Source: Oscillatoria salina IIICB1 (GTDB taxonomy: Bacteria; Cyanobacteriota; Cyanobacteriia; Cyanobacteriales; SIO1D9). From it: DNA of 50,107 nucleotides. Position numbers and translations under genes: made by a program. Under the pieces are notes generated by a model. It was given only the letters and a program-made list of their open reading frames with translations, ran no database searches and had not been told where the DNA came from. The stretch lies in assembly GCF_020144665.1 (NCBI RefSeq), contig NZ_JAAHBQ010000042.1, positions 1 through 50,107 on the forward strand. Direction: 5' to 3'. Position 1 is the first letter of the stretch; each line of letters opens with the position of its first letter. Positions 9,859-18,627 of the stretch are shown one piece after another.

Positions 9859-11100
9859 GTGAGCGAATCAATCTCAGCGCAAATCAATCTTGCTTTAGCA
9901 GTTTTTGGCGGATTGGTAGTAATTTATGCTTTATTTTCTCGCTTTTTCAAAGAAAGGCTACTCATCTCTGACCCAATTTTGGCGGTATTAGTGGGAATAT
10001 TGTTGAGTCCTTTGGTGCTAAATTGGTTTGCTCCGAGTAATTGGGGGAATCAGGAGATAATTTTGCTCGAAGCTGCGAGAGTGGCGATCGCAATTCAATT
10101 GATGTCTACTGCACTAAGATTACCTAGTGGTTATCCTTTCCGTCATTGGCGTGGATTAGGAGTGCTACTAGGTTTAATTATGCCGCTTATGTGGCTGTGT
10201 AGTAGCTTATTGGCTTATTTAATTCTCGATTTATCTGTTTGGGAAGCTTTGTTACTCGGAGCAGTTATTACTCCGACAGACCCAGTTTTAGCCGCTACGA
10301 TTGTAACTGGTGCTTTTGCTGAACAAAATCTCGCTAAACAAATTCGCCATTTACTCTCGGCTGAGTCTGGTGCAAATGATGGTTTGGGTTATCCTTTTGT
10401 TTTGTTACCAATTTTGATGCTTAATCGTCCCCAAGGTGAAGCAATTTCTCACTGGTTGCTTGAGGTTTGGCTTTGGGAAGTGGGGGCTGCTATTGTTATG
10501 GGTGGTTTGCTTGGTTACTTGGCTGGTGTTTGCTTAGTCTGGGCGCAAGAGAAGGAAATTATTGATAAACAATCTTTTTTTACTTATACTTTGGCTCTTT
10601 CTGTCGGTGTGCTTGGGATAGTTAAATTACTTGGCAGTGATGGAATTTTAGCAGTTTTTGTTGCGGGAATTGCTTTTGATTTAAAGGTGGAATCGAGAGA
10701 TAGAATTGAGGAAGAAAAAGTCCAAGATTCTTTGGATTTGTTGTTGACCACTTCAATTTTTGTTTTATTCGCTTTAGCGTTACCTTGGCAAGAATGGTTA
10801 GATTTGGGCTGGAAAGGTTTACTGCTAGCTGTGGCTGTTTTGTTATTACGTCGCTTACCTGGAATGCTGTTACTGTATTCTCTGATGGGGTTAAGACGCC
10901 GCGCTGATGCTTTGTTTATGGGTTGGTTTGGTCCGATTGGGGTAGCAGCAATTTTTTATGCTAATTTGGCTGTACGGGATACAGGAATCGAGGAAATTTG
11001 GCCGATCGCCAGTTTAATTATTTTTACTTCTGTTTTCGCTCACGGAATTACGGCTGTTCCTTTCACAAAGCTACACCATCAACCCAAATCAGATAATTAA
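9859..11100 (+). CDS. cation:proton antiporter (CPA1/NhaP-like)
   Basis: Predicted Na+(K+)/H+ exchanger of 413 residues with about 12 hydrophobic segments. Transport-site motifs are ITPTDPVLAATIV and SAESGANDGLGYPF, typical of CPA1 proteins. Translation begins at GTG 9859 (MSESISAQINLALAVFGG), since no nearby ATG keeps the first membrane helix; no clear Shine-Dalgarno is seen. The long hydrophilic regulatory tail of many CPA1 proteins is absent. The last 159 bp of the gene (10942-11100) are duplicated at 12375-12533, so this 3' end has been involved in a rearrangement. Confidence 0.88.
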   Translation: MSESISAQINLALAVFGGLVVIYALFSRFFKERLLISDPILAVLVGILLSPLVLNWFAPSNWGNQEIILLEAARVAIAIQLMSTALRLPSGYPFRHWRGLGVLLGLIMPLMWLCSSLLAYLILDLSVWEALLLGAVITPTDPVLAATIVTGAFAEQNLAKQIRHLLSAESGANDGLGYPFVLLPILMLNRPQGEAISHWLLEVWLWEVGAAIVMGGLLGYLAGVCLVWAQEKEIIDKQSFFTYTLALSVGVLGIVKLLGSDGILAVFVAGIAFDLKVESRDRIEEEKVQDSLDLLLTTSIFVLFALALPWQEWLDLGWKGLLLAVAVLLLRRLPGMLLLYSLMGLRRRADALFMGWFGPIGVAAIFYANLAVRDTGIEEIWPIASLIIFTSVFAHGITAVPFTKLHHQPKSDN

Positions 11101-11106
11101 TTACTA

Positions 11107-11583
11107 ATGGATTTTTTTGCTCACACAATAACTCATACACTTATTGGACTTGTTGCTTTAACTATTATCGGATTTCTACAATCTTTTCATAGTAATTGGA
11201 TGATCCTTGCACAGCACTATAAGACAAACCTACCAATACCAAAAGATACTATGCTAACATGGCAAACTATCACTATAAACTCCTTTACTTATCAACGTAG
11301 CTTAAGGATTAGTTCCTCACAAGAAGGACTTTATCTTTCTATGACCTTATATATGTTTATTCTTAGACCTTCCCATCCCACCCTATTCATTCCTTGGAGT
11401 GCAATTACTAAAGCTCATCCCTATAAAATTCTGGTTGAAGAATACAAGCTATACGTTGATATCCCCAACAGACTCAATGCTCCAATCGTTTTATCAATTC
11501 CTAGAGACAGTTTGAAATCAGCCGAAAAAATTCTAGCTCAAAAATGGTCATATACTTTTAATTTATGCCACCGTGACTGCTGA
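11107..11583 (+). CDS. hypothetical protein with N-terminal membrane helix
   Basis: 158 residues, unrecognised. A membrane helix lies near residues 8-25 (THTLIGLVALTIIGFLQSF). The rest is soluble and beta-rich, with SFTYQRSLRISSSQEGLYLSM and FIPWSAITKAHPY, reminiscent of small PH-like lipid-facing domains; that resemblance is weak. It starts 6 bp after the antiporter stop and overlaps the convergent ankyrin gene by 26 bp. It lies inside the segment bracketed by the duplicated antiporter 3' end, so it probably arrived with that rearrangement. Confidence 0.6.
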   Translation: MDFFAHTITHTLIGLVALTIIGFLQSFHSNWMILAQHYKTNLPIPKDTMLTWQTITINSFTYQRSLRISSSQEGLYLSMTLYMFILRPSHPTLFIPWSAITKAHPYKILVEEYKLYVDIPNRLNAPIVLSIPRDSLKSAEKILAQKWSYTFNLCHRDC

Positions 11584-12193
11584 GAAAACCTACTATTTCT
11601 TGGTTCTCAGATTGCAACGCTAGGGATAGCGGAGTTGTACCATTCAAAAGTCTAGAGTTGACCTGTGCCTCATTTTCTATTAAAGTTGAGATTATTTCTA
11701 AGTTGTTATTTATTACGGCGATGTGTAAAGAAGTGAAACCATTAATGTCTTGACAGTTAACTTCGGCTCCATAGTTTATTAGCGTTTTAACTACTTCTAA
11801 ATGGTTACTGAGTACGGCACGGTGTAAGGCAGTAAAGCTATCTTCACAAAGAGCATTTATGTTTACCCCCCTTTTTGCTAGTATGTCTACCAGTTCTTGA
11901 TGTCCCTTATCGGAAGCAATATGTAGTATTCTGTAACCAATTTTTCCTTTTAGCTTAGTATCTTTTAATTGATTAATGTGTTTGGCAACCCGCTCTATCT
12001 CTCCGATTTCTGCAAATTTGAAAATTCTTTCTTGGAAAGACCATAAGGGAAATAAAATAAGAGCAGGTGTGAGAATGAATACCTGAACGGGAAAATTATC
12101 ATTAATTTTTATCAGTAGTAAAGCTAGTAAGAAAATAATTGTTAACGTGAGATAAAATAATGGACTTTTAAAGAAATTAAATTTGTGAGACAT
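11558..12193 (-). CDS. ankyrin-repeat protein with two N-terminal membrane helices
   Basis: 211 residues. Two hydrophobic segments near 10-30 (LFYLTLTIIFLLALLLI) and 34-50 (VQVFILTPALILFPLW) are followed by about four ankyrin repeats, for example YRILHIASDKGHQELVDILAKRG, FTALHRAVLSNHLEVVKTLIN and FTSLHIAVINNNLEIISTLIE. Ankyrin repeats mediate protein-protein contacts, so this is probably a membrane-tethered adaptor; the partner is unknown. It overlaps the convergent gene at 11107 by 26 bp, and both lie between the two copies of the antiporter 3' end. The segment is AT-rich relative to neighbours, consistent with acquisition. Confidence 0.75.
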   Translation of the reverse strand: MSHKFNFFKSPLFYLTLTIIFLLALLLIKINDNFPVQVFILTPALILFPLWSFQERIFKFAEIGEIERVAKHINQLKDTKLKGKIGYRILHIASDKGHQELVDILAKRGVNINALCEDSFTALHRAVLSNHLEVVKTLINYGAEVNCQDINGFTSLHIAVINNNLEIISTLIENEAQVNSRLLNGTTPLSLALQSENQEIVGFLSSHGGIN

Positions 12194-12374
12194 GATTAAA
12201 AATAAATTGCTAGTAATTGTTGGTAATTCTATAATTATTAGATAAAGAATAGATTAGTAGTCCACTAAGTTAATTCTGACAAGGACTAAATATAGGGTTC
12301 GTGTCACTAGGGGCAGCGAGAAGGCGTATTGCTAGAGAAACTGCTATGAGGTGCCAACGCGCTAAAACTCTTGC
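12194..12374. other. intergenic, left of antiporter remnant
   Basis: AT-rich spacer upstream of the ankyrin gene and ending at the antiporter remnant. It includes short cyanobacterial repeat-like words (GCCAACGCGC, GCGTAGCGGCAA). No gene is seen. Confidence 0.45.
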
Positions 12375-12533
12375 GTAGCGGCAATTTTTTAGGCTAATCT
12401 GGCTGTACGGGATACAGGAATCGAGGAAATTTGGGCGATCGCCAGTTTAATTGTTTTTACTTCGATTTTCGCTCATGGAATTACGGCGGTTCCTTTTACG
12501 AAGCTACACCATCAACCCAAATCAGATAATTAA
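12375..12533 (+). pseudogene. remnant duplicate of the antiporter 3' end
   Basis: 159 bp aligning without gaps to 10942-11100, the last 53 codons of the antiporter. I count 11 mismatches (about 93% identity). Most are synonymous; three are conservative replacements (P/A, I/V, V/I), and one turns a Tyr codon into TAG. The reading ends in the same residues HHQPKSDN and stop. No start codon or upstream part is present, so it cannot be expressed as a protein. Its stop overlaps the convergent mdh stop, which suggests this is the ancestral junction and that the copy at 10942 belongs to a recombined allele. Confidence 0.88.
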
Positions 12534-13474
12534 TTAATTTCTACCATTTTTAAGGCTTTCTCGACGTTTTCACGCACGTCAGCCGCCGAAATATGTAAGG
12601 CTTTGCGTTCGCTGTCGCTAATTGGCAACTCTAACACGCTTTCGATACCTTTACTTCCTAAGCGACAGGGAACACCAATAAAAAGGTCATCTAAACCATA
12701 TTCGCCTTGAACATAAGCTGCGGCTGGTAATAGACGCGAGAGATCGTGTAAAATAGCTTCAACCATCTGGCAAACAGAAGAGGCGGGAGCGTAATAAGCC
12801 CCACCTGTTTTAAATAATTTCACAAGTTCCGCTCCACCGTGGCGGGTTCGCTCTACCAAACGCTCAATCGTGCTACCATCTAATAATTCCGCGATGGGAA
12901 TGCCGCGAACTGTACAATATTTCGGTAAAGGAACCATCAAATCCCCATGTCCTCCTAAAACCATCGCACTGACATCAGCGATCGCTACTTTCATTTCCAT
13001 TGCAATGAAGGTTTGCAGTCGGGCTGAGTCGAGAACACCTGCCATCCCCATTACCCTCTCTGCTGGTATTTTCAAGGCTTGCCAAACTAAATATGTCATG
13101 ACATCCAGAGGATTTGTCACGACGATAAACACGGCGTTGGGTGAGTAAGCAATTGCTTTTTGGGCTGCTTCAACGACAATTTTCGCATTTGTGGCGATTA
13201 AGTCATCCCGACTCATCCCTGGTTTGCGTGGTATTCCGGCAGTAATGACGACAAGATCTGAATTAGCTGTATCAGTGTAGTCATTAGTTCCCGCGATCGC
13301 GCGATCGTGTCTTTCTAATCCTTGGGCTTGGCTTAAGTCAAGGGCGATTCCTTGGGGTAAACCACCGATCACATCTAGTAACACTACGTCTGCGAGGTTT
13401 TTTTCAATAATTCGCTGGGCGAGGGTGCTACCAACTTTACCAGCGCCGATAATGGAAACTAGGGGTGAACTCAT
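12530..13474 (-). CDS. mdh: malate dehydrogenase (LDH-like type)
   Basis: NAD-dependent interconversion of malate and oxaloacetate. The Rossmann motif VSIIGAGKVGSTLAQRI is at the N-terminus, with DVIGGLPQGIALDL after strand 2. The substrate loop IPRKPGMSRDDL carries the two Arg residues and Met expected of malate rather than lactate specificity. VTNPLDVMTY and the catalytic His in GGHGD are present. I start at ATG 13474 (MSSPLVSIIG, 314 residues), because a start at 13513 would add 13 residues not typical of the family. ndhO lies upstream on the same strand. Confidence 0.92.
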   Translation of the reverse strand: MSSPLVSIIGAGKVGSTLAQRIIEKNLADVVLLDVIGGLPQGIALDLSQAQGLERHDRAIAGTNDYTDTANSDLVVITAGIPRKPGMSRDDLIATNAKIVVEAAQKAIAYSPNAVFIVVTNPLDVMTYLVWQALKIPAERVMGMAGVLDSARLQTFIAMEMKVAIADVSAMVLGGHGDLMVPLPKYCTVRGIPIAELLDGSTIERLVERTRHGGAELVKLFKTGGAYYAPASSVCQMVEAILHDLSRLLPAAAYVQGEYGLDDLFIGVPCRLGSKGIESVLELPISDSERKALHISAADVRENVEKALKMVEIN

Positions 13475-13535
13475 TTTAGTTAAATCTGGTATTTGGGAAC
13501 CACAGATGGACACAGATAAACACAGATATGGGGTT

Positions 13536-13754
13536 TTAGTCGGCTAGTTCGAGTTGATCGACGTGAAACCAGATTGGCGGTGTAGGGACGTAAAATTTCA
13601 CTTGGGCATAGTCGTCGTTCATGTCTACAACTTCGCCTTTAGTTTCAAATATATAAGGTGGAAAGCGGCGATCGCTAGCTGTTGCTTCGACGCTATTGTC
13701 TAGTTTTTCTTGCACGACTCTAACTAATGCTTTGTTTTTGATTTTGCCTGCCAT
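13536..13754 (-). CDS. ndhO: NAD(P)H-quinone oxidoreductase subunit O
   Basis: A 72-residue protein with [20 protein letters not shown] and [15 protein letters not shown], which I recognise as NdhO, a small peripheral subunit of cyanobacterial NDH-1 that acts in cyclic electron flow and respiration at the thylakoid. Length is normal. It is followed on the same strand by mdh, about 60 bp beyond its stop. A large repeat block lies upstream and must contain or abut its promoter. Confidence 0.9.
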   Translation of the reverse strand: MAGKIKNKALVRVVQEKLDNSVEATASDRRFPPYIFETKGEVVDMNDDYAQVKFYVPTPPIWFHVDQLELAD

Positions 13755-13796
13755 GTTTTTTGCTCGAGAATTCTTAATATATTTTAAGGCGATTTG

Positions 13797-14068
13797 GTAG
13801 TTGGGGATTAGGGATTGGGGATTTCAGTGAACAGTTAGCAGTGAACAGTTATCAGTTAGCAGTTAGCAGTTACCAGTTAGAAGTTTATCCTCCCCTCTCC
13901 CTGGTCTTCCCCCTCCTCCTTGTCTCCCCCCTCTCCCCCCTCTCCCCAGTTCCCAGTTCCCTCTCCCCAGTCCCCTCTCCCCCCTCTCCCCAGTCCCCAG
14001 TCCCCAGTTCCCAGTTCCCTCTCCCCAGTCCCCAGTCCCCAGTCCCCAATCACCAGTCACCAGTCACC
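13797..14068. repeat. composite heptamer-repeat cassette, forward orientation
   Basis: Order on the plus strand: GGGATTGGGGATT, then seven-base CAGTTAG/CAGTGAA/CAGTTAT units (about 13825-13880), then the linker TTTATCCTCC...CTGGTCTTCC...CTTGTCTCC, then many CCCCAGT/TCCCAGT and CTCTCCC units up to the mutM stop. Order and linker match the reverse complement of 6055-6260 and, less completely, 47111-47343. The last units (CAGTCAC) supply the final codons and stop of mutM. Long open frames on both strands here are repeat artefacts. Confidence 0.88.
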
Positions 14069-14913
14069 AATTGACATTCTGGACAAAAGTGAGACGATCG
14101 CCCTGCTAATTTTACCTTGGCGATCGCTGTACCGCAATTGCGACAAGGTTCGCCTGTGCGTCCATAAACCCAGGCTACGCCCAGATAGTTTCCGTTGACT
14201 CCCATCAAATTCAGAAAACTACTAAAGGTTGTGCCGCCTTTGTCAATACCTGTTTGCAAAACTTTAATTATTGCTTGATGTAAGCGTTCAATTTGTAAAT
14301 GAGTCAAATTACAACCCAGGGTTTGTGGATGTATCCCACTCAAAAATAAAGCTTCATCAGCGTAAATATTACCAATACCTGCGGCGATCGCTTGATCTAA
14401 AAGTAAAGTTTTGATATTGCGTCGCGATTTGTGCAACTTTTGTGCTAAGTATTCTGGTGAAAACTCAGAGGAAAAAGGTTCCGCTCCAAGTTTCAGTAAA
14501 CCTGTAATAATTTTTTCTGGTGGTAGATCGGGCGGAACATACCAAAATTTACCAAAAGTGCGGGTATCGACAAAACGTAATTCTTGGTTTTCCTCAAAAA
14601 ACAATCTTACTCGCGTATGCTTTGGCAACGTCGATTTGCGCTCTACCCATAATAACTGACCGCTCATCCGTAAATGAACGCCCAAAACTCCTGCAAATTC
14701 TCCTTCAGGGCTTGACAAATTTGCCAAAAGGTACTTACCCCGTCGTTGCCAGCGATCGATTTGCTTACCTTTAACTCCCCGCCAAAATTCGCTCGCAGAA
14801 AGAGGGTAAGCAAGCGTGCGTTGAAGCAACACTTCCCCACCCCTAATTTCCTGATTCAGGGTCAATTTATTTAGACCCCGACAAACTGTTTCTACCTCTG
14901 GAAGTTCAGGCAA
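14050..14913 (-). CDS. mutM: formamidopyrimidine-DNA glycosylase (Fpg)
   Basis: Base-excision repair of oxidised purines such as 8-oxoguanine, with AP-lyase activity. The N-terminus MPELPEVETVCRGL gives the catalytic Pro2 and Glu3. KQIDRWQRRGKYLL contains the conserved Lys. The H2TH region includes AIAAGIGNIYADEALF, and the zinc finger is CRNCGTAIAKVKL...HFCPEC. 287 residues, normal size. The last residues (VTGDW) and the stop are encoded by the adjacent repeat array, so the natural end has been overwritten a few codons after the last zinc Cys. It starts 2 bp after the psaE stop, so the two are probably co-transcribed. Confidence 0.95.
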   Translation of the reverse strand: MPELPEVETVCRGLNKLTLNQEIRGGEVLLQRTLAYPLSASEFWRGVKGKQIDRWQRRGKYLLANLSSPEGEFAGVLGVHLRMSGQLLWVERKSTLPKHTRVRLFFEENQELRFVDTRTFGKFWYVPPDLPPEKIITGLLKLGAEPFSSEFSPEYLAQKLHKSRRNIKTLLLDQAIAAGIGNIYADEALFLSGIHPQTLGCNLTHLQIERLHQAIIKVLQTGIDKGGTTFSSFLNLMGVNGNYLGVAWVYGRTGEPCRNCGTAIAKVKLAGRSSHFCPECQLVTGDW

Positions 14914-14915
14914 AA

Positions 14916-15293
14916 TTAACGTGCTTCCGTACCTTGGTTAGGATCGCCCTCTTTATCTGCGCTACCGCCACCAGGTTCTTCTGCTGAAGCGTCCTTAGTG
15001 GGGGCATTTTCACCACTACTGGTTGTACGACCGCCGGGATCCATTTTAGTCTGCTTACCGCCCGAAGCTGTTGGCGTTGATTTCCCTTTCTTGGGTGCGC
15101 CGCCGCCAATTTCTTCGAGTTCGTGTAAAGCGAAGTTATTGGTGTTTACTCCGGCGTAGTTAACTTTATCAAAACGAACGATGACTGGATAGATAATGCC
15201 GCTTTTGTCCACAGTAGCTACTGTGCCGACATCTTGATACCAGTAGGATTCTTTACGGAGTATTCTAACTTTTGATTTTCTTTCTATTGCCAT
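14916..15293 (-). CDS. psaE: photosystem I reaction centre subunit IV with C-terminal tail
   Basis: PsaE is a small SH3-like stromal subunit of PSI that helps dock ferredoxin and supports cyclic electron flow. The core is standard: [53 protein letters not shown], ending ELEEIG near residue 63. The start is ATG 15293 with GAGGAA just upstream; an upstream in-frame ATG would add nine atypical residues. Normal cyanobacterial PsaE ends soon after the core (about 70-75 residues). Here a further ~60 residues follow, rich in Gly, Pro, Ser, Thr, Lys and Glu, with no predicted fold. mutM follows after 2 bp. Confidence 0.93.
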   Translation of the reverse strand: MAIERKSKVRILRKESYWYQDVGTVATVDKSGIIYPVIVRFDKVNYAGVNTNNFALHELEEIGGGAPKKGKSTPTASGGKQTKMDPGGRTTSSGENAPTKDASAEEPGGGSADKEGDPNQGTEAR

Positions 15294-15376
15294 CGCGATT
15301 CCTCGTTTAGCTTTAATCACAGCGTACTATCTGGGAGCCACTCACTGTTAATTTTTGATTTTAAGTTTTGTTGCAA

Positions 15377-16027
15377 CTAATGCCAGCGTACCTGGACGAA
15401 ATAGGCGGGATGTCCCCAAAAATCGTAAGTTTCGTAGATATCTTCCACTGCTAAATTGAAAGGGATTGAGGTAGTTAGGTACTTTTGGGCGAGGGTTCCC
15501 AAATCGGGTGCTAGTTGAGAAACTGTAGTTGTTGCCACTCCCAAACCGATCAGTTGTTCTAGGGGTTCTCTGGGGGATAATAGTACGTTAGTACCGAATA
15601 TCGCGGCAGTTAAGGCGATCGCTACTGATAAATTTGTTCCGCATCTCGGATGCAAAGCTAAATCCCATTCACCCGCACGTAAGCGATTTAAAGCTGTCAT
15701 CACTGCACGCCTTAAATGAGCTGGGTTGACTTGTCCGTACAAATAAAATCCAGCTTCGGTAGAAAGCCCTCCTAAACTTTCGTCATCGATCGCGGTGGAA
15801 GACTTACTACCAGCAGAGCTAAAATTACTCTGGGCTGTTTCACTAAGTACCCAAACAGTAGCGTGTTCCAAGGCGTGAACCTGACGCAGAAGGAGAATTT
15901 CTTTTAGTCCAGGAACAAAGTTAAATTTGGCGAGTAGATCGCTGTCTTGATTGGGTTGGGGAGTTGGTTCCCGAAACTCCCAGAAATTGCTAGAAATAGA
16001 AGCAGCATTATTCATAAATTTTCTCAA
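15377..16027 (-). CDS. DUF6391 family protein
   Basis: 216 residues. It has the conserved block LLLRQVHALEHATVWVL and, later, LALHPRCGTNLSVAIALTAAIFGTN, which I associate with DUF6391, a cyanobacterial family without known function. The His-rich HALEH and HP.CGTN motifs could bind a metal, but I cannot show it. A hydrophobic stretch near residues 130-155 may be membrane-associated. A start at the second Met (16015) is equally possible. It lies between psaE and the PedR-type regulator on the same strand. Confidence 0.65.
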   Translation of the reverse strand: MRKFMNNAASISSNFWEFREPTPQPNQDSDLLAKFNFVPGLKEILLLRQVHALEHATVWVLSETAQSNFSSAGSKSSTAIDDESLGGLSTEAGFYLYGQVNPAHLRRAVMTALNRLRAGEWDLALHPRCGTNLSVAIALTAAIFGTNVLLSPREPLEQLIGLGVATTTVSQLAPDLGTLAQKYLTTSIPFNLAVEDIYETYDFWGHPAYFVQVRWH

Positions 16028-16193
16028 TATTCATTAGCTACAGGGCTGCCCTCAATTTGGCACTCAACTTTGGCACTCGCTACGATCGAGCAAGGAAATG
16101 ATTATTTCAACTGTAGCGTTCCTGACAGCAACTAACGGCAAATCTTTATTTTGCGTCTATTACACCTAGTGTGTTTTTCTCATCGTGTTATTT

Positions 16194-16466
16194 TTATTCG
16201 TTTTGGTTTTGCGGAAAAGGTAAAGAACAACAGTTAACATCATCAAGACAAACTTTTCCCCACTGCAAAGCCCAGCGCACTAATGCCACGCGGTTATCAG
16301 TGGAAGTTTTGTTAAGGATGTTACTAATATGGTTATCGACAGTTCTTTTACTTATTTCTAGTTTTTGTGCAATTTCGAGATTAGTCAAGCCAGCAGCTAC
16401 TAGCTCGATAATTTGCAATTCTCGATCGGAAAGAGATGCCGGGGTATTTACATCGCCACCAGCCAT
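16194..16466 (-). CDS. pedR: LuxR-type small regulator, PedR family
   Basis: A 90-residue protein consisting of one LuxR/GerE helix-turn-helix: LSDRELQIIELVAAGLTNLEIAQKLEISKRTVDNHISNIL. No receiver domain is present. The C-terminal part ALQWGKVCLDDVNCCSLP carries the Cys residues expected of PedR (Ssl0564 in Synechocystis), a redox-responsive regulator controlled by photosynthetic electron transport. Function here is inferred from that similarity. Single-domain size and C-terminus fit well. Confidence 0.85.
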   Translation of the reverse strand: MAGGDVNTPASLSDRELQIIELVAAGLTNLEIAQKLEISKRTVDNHISNILNKTSTDNRVALVRWALQWGKVCLDDVNCCSLPFPQNQNE

Positions 16467-16881
16467 AGGTAATGTGTCCCTTAGTATATGTACTTAGTCT
16501 ACCTTCAATTGTAAAAGATACTCCGCCAAGCTACCTCATTCAAATCGGAGATATGTGTCTTTTTTGATACCTTTACTAGAGGAACTGAAGACTGAATTGA
16601 TGGGATGATGAGATCGCGAAGTTTCTCGCTCAGCAAAAAGCGAGCTTTGCTTGACAAAAATAAAAGAATGTGATAATGAAATAATTTAATCTTCGCTGGT
16701 AACAAACTGAGAAACTCCTCTAGCGATCGATAACAAATGAGAAACGATCCAGGAGCGATCGCCTACGAACTAGATTCTGTAGAAGGTGTGTGTAATTGTT
16801 ACCGCAGGCGAAGCACAAGTTAATTCTGGAGAAATGTAGCATCTTTACGTCTCTATCAAACTAAAATCTAACATCATTAGA
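16467..16881. other. intergenic region upstream of pedR
   Basis: 415 bp without a convincing gene. It must hold the pedR promoter (minus strand, left end) and any terminator of the RDD gene (right end). HIP1-like GCGATCGC sites, the hairpin words GCGAAGTTTCTCGC and AAAAAGCGAGCTTTGC, and a CATCTTTACGTCTC word resembling the GTAGAGAC repeats are present. A short open frame on the minus strand (16505-16705) lacks coding character. Confidence 0.5.
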
Positions 16882-17664
16882 TTATTGTTGATAAGCCACA
16901 TAAACAGCCTCCAAAAATTGTGTCGCCGTAACTCTTTCGGGAATAACTTCCAAACCAATAATATCTTTCACTTGATAAGCTAACTGTCTCGCTTTCTCAA
17001 TTCTAGCTGGCGGTGTCATTATTTTTCTTCGCTGCAAATACTCGCGAATTATCGCAAAATCTTCAGGAATCAAACGAGATAAATCTGCTTCTAAAATTAG
17101 CTGAGATGCCAAATTTGCCGCTTCCGGAGAAACTGAAAAATTAGCCGCATTAATAGATCGTTCTTCTTGAATTACAATCGTTCCTGCTAGCCAATCTCCT
17201 AACCGCTTTTCCTGCTTACTAAAAATAATTAAAAACACTCCCAAAAACATAAGATCGTCTACAGGTCGGAGGACAGCACGCAAAGTTGCTTGTTGCAATC
17301 TTGTCGGACGACCATCATCACGAATTACCCGAATTTTTACGAACCGCTTACCAGGAGTTTGACCTCGCCATAAAGTTTCAAAAAAGACAAAATAGCCGAC
17401 ATAAATAGCAAAAGTAATTATTAGTTGAATTGAAAAAAACCACAATTCTAGATCGACATTATCGCCAATTACTTCTGAGAAAACATCTACTAGTTGAATC
17501 GATAAATAACTCGATCCTAGGATAAAAAATAATAAAATTAAACTCCAGATAATATAGTCTATTAAGAGAGCATAAGCTCGATTACCTATACCCGCTAAAG
17601 TGAAATCTAGTTCCACACTTTCTGGAGTTTGCAGTGTAACTCGATTAAAAAAGTGCATAGCCAA
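16882..17664 (-). CDS. RDD family membrane protein
   Basis: 260 residues. RDD domain: GIGNRAYALLIDYIIWSLILL (first helix with Arg/Asp), a second helical pair, then TLWRGQTPGKRFVKIRVIRDDG and LRAVLRPVDDLMFLGVFLIIF, with RLGDWLAGTIVIQE closing the domain. The C-terminal ~85 residues are soluble. RDD proteins are often found with a multi-pass partner, and the next gene upstream on the same strand (17791) is such a protein. Transport function is suspected for the family but not established here. Confidence 0.85.
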   Translation of the reverse strand: MAMHFFNRVTLQTPESVELDFTLAGIGNRAYALLIDYIIWSLILLFFILGSSYLSIQLVDVFSEVIGDNVDLELWFFSIQLIITFAIYVGYFVFFETLWRGQTPGKRFVKIRVIRDDGRPTRLQQATLRAVLRPVDDLMFLGVFLIIFSKQEKRLGDWLAGTIVIQEERSINAANFSVSPEAANLASQLILEADLSRLIPEDFAIIREYLQRRKIMTPPARIEKARQLAYQVKDIIGLEVIPERVTATQFLEAVYVAYQQ

Positions 17665-17790
17665 AAACTTCTCAAAAAATTATTCGCTCGAGTAATCAAG
17701 AAATGTTTCTAATCTTTCTCCATTTGCTTCAAAAAACGATAGTAAGAAATCAACTTCTCTTTCTTTCTAGAATTAGATAGTAACAAGCTA

Positions 17791-18627
17791 TCACAAACCA
17801 GGATCGCGCATTTCCAAACCTAAACCTTCCTTCCGAGTGAGTAAATCATAGTAAATAACGGCTTTAACTGTTTGCCAAAAAGGAACTAAAAGCGCACCAG
17901 AAGCAAAACTTATTGGCAAAAGGATCGAATAGTAGAGTAACAAAAAAAGACCAGGATTAGGAGCATCGGGATTGAGCAATAGAGTGAAAGCAAGTTGTAA
18001 GATTCTGCTGACGATCTGAATAATAATTGAAATCGGTAGTGTAATCAAAAAAGCTACCGTAAATACTCCCACTAATCGCCACACGAAACCTTGAGTTAAA
18101 TTCCAACTACGACTGATAGCATTTGTTGCGCCGATGTTTTCTTCAACTGCTATCAGTAATTCAACGATCGCAAAGCGAGAATAGAGCCAAATATAGCCTA
18201 GTAAAAACAGAGAAACAATTACGAATCCTCCTAAACCAACAAATATAATTATTCCTATATTCGGCTGTTGGTTCGCACCTACATCAACTACTGCTGCAAC
18301 GACAATGCTAAAAATAATTCCGAGAATGAAAAAACTGATGAATAAGATCCCAAATATAATCAAACCGATCGAGATTCCGGCAAAGAAAAAGTCCCACATT
18401 CGTCGCATCACGTGGCGTTCAGCATCTTTTACTGCTTCTGGTTGTTCCCTAACTTCATTGAAAGCAAGACGAGAGATTTGTCCGGAAATGGCAGCAAATT
18501 TTGCCCAACCATAAATTGGTACGAGTATCCACCAATAAGCTTTGAATGCTAAACCATAATAAGTTTTGAAGCGATCGCGATAGATCCGCAAGCCAGCACT
18601 GACAATGTTCCCCACGCTAAATTCCAT
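17791..18627 (-). CDS. multi-pass membrane protein, unknown function
   Basis: 278 residues with about six hydrophobic segments, including IGLIIFGILFISFFILGIIFSIVVAAVVDV and ILLPISFASGALLVPFW. The N-terminus FSVGNIVSAGLRIYRDRFKTYYGLAFKAYWWILVPIYGWA resembles the amphipathic region of DUF975 / glycerophosphodiester-phosphodiesterase membrane-domain proteins, but I would not assign either. Upstream of the RDD gene on the same strand (126 bp apart); the pair may form one functional unit. Confidence 0.65.
   Translation of the reverse strand: MEFSVGNIVSAGLRIYRDRFKTYYGLAFKAYWWILVPIYGWAKFAAISGQISRLAFNEVREQPEAVKDAERHVMRRMWDFFFAGISIGLIIFGILFISFFILGIIFSIVVAAVVDVGANQQPNIGIIIFVGLGGFVIVSLFLLGYIWLYSRFAIVELLIAVEENIGATNAISRSWNLTQGFVWRLVGVFTVAFLITLPISIIIQIVSRILQLAFTLLLNPDAPNPGLFLLLYYSILLPISFASGALLVPFWQTVKAVIYYDLLTRKEGLGLEMRDPGL

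Noticed and set aside
13841..14198. Overlapping Pro/Ser-rich and Gly/Trp-rich open frames on both strands
   Set aside because: They are translations of seven-base repeats, which stay open in several frames; no start context or family.
16505..16705. 66-codon minus-strand frame upstream of pedR
   Set aside because: No ribosome site, no domain, composition like non-coding DNA.
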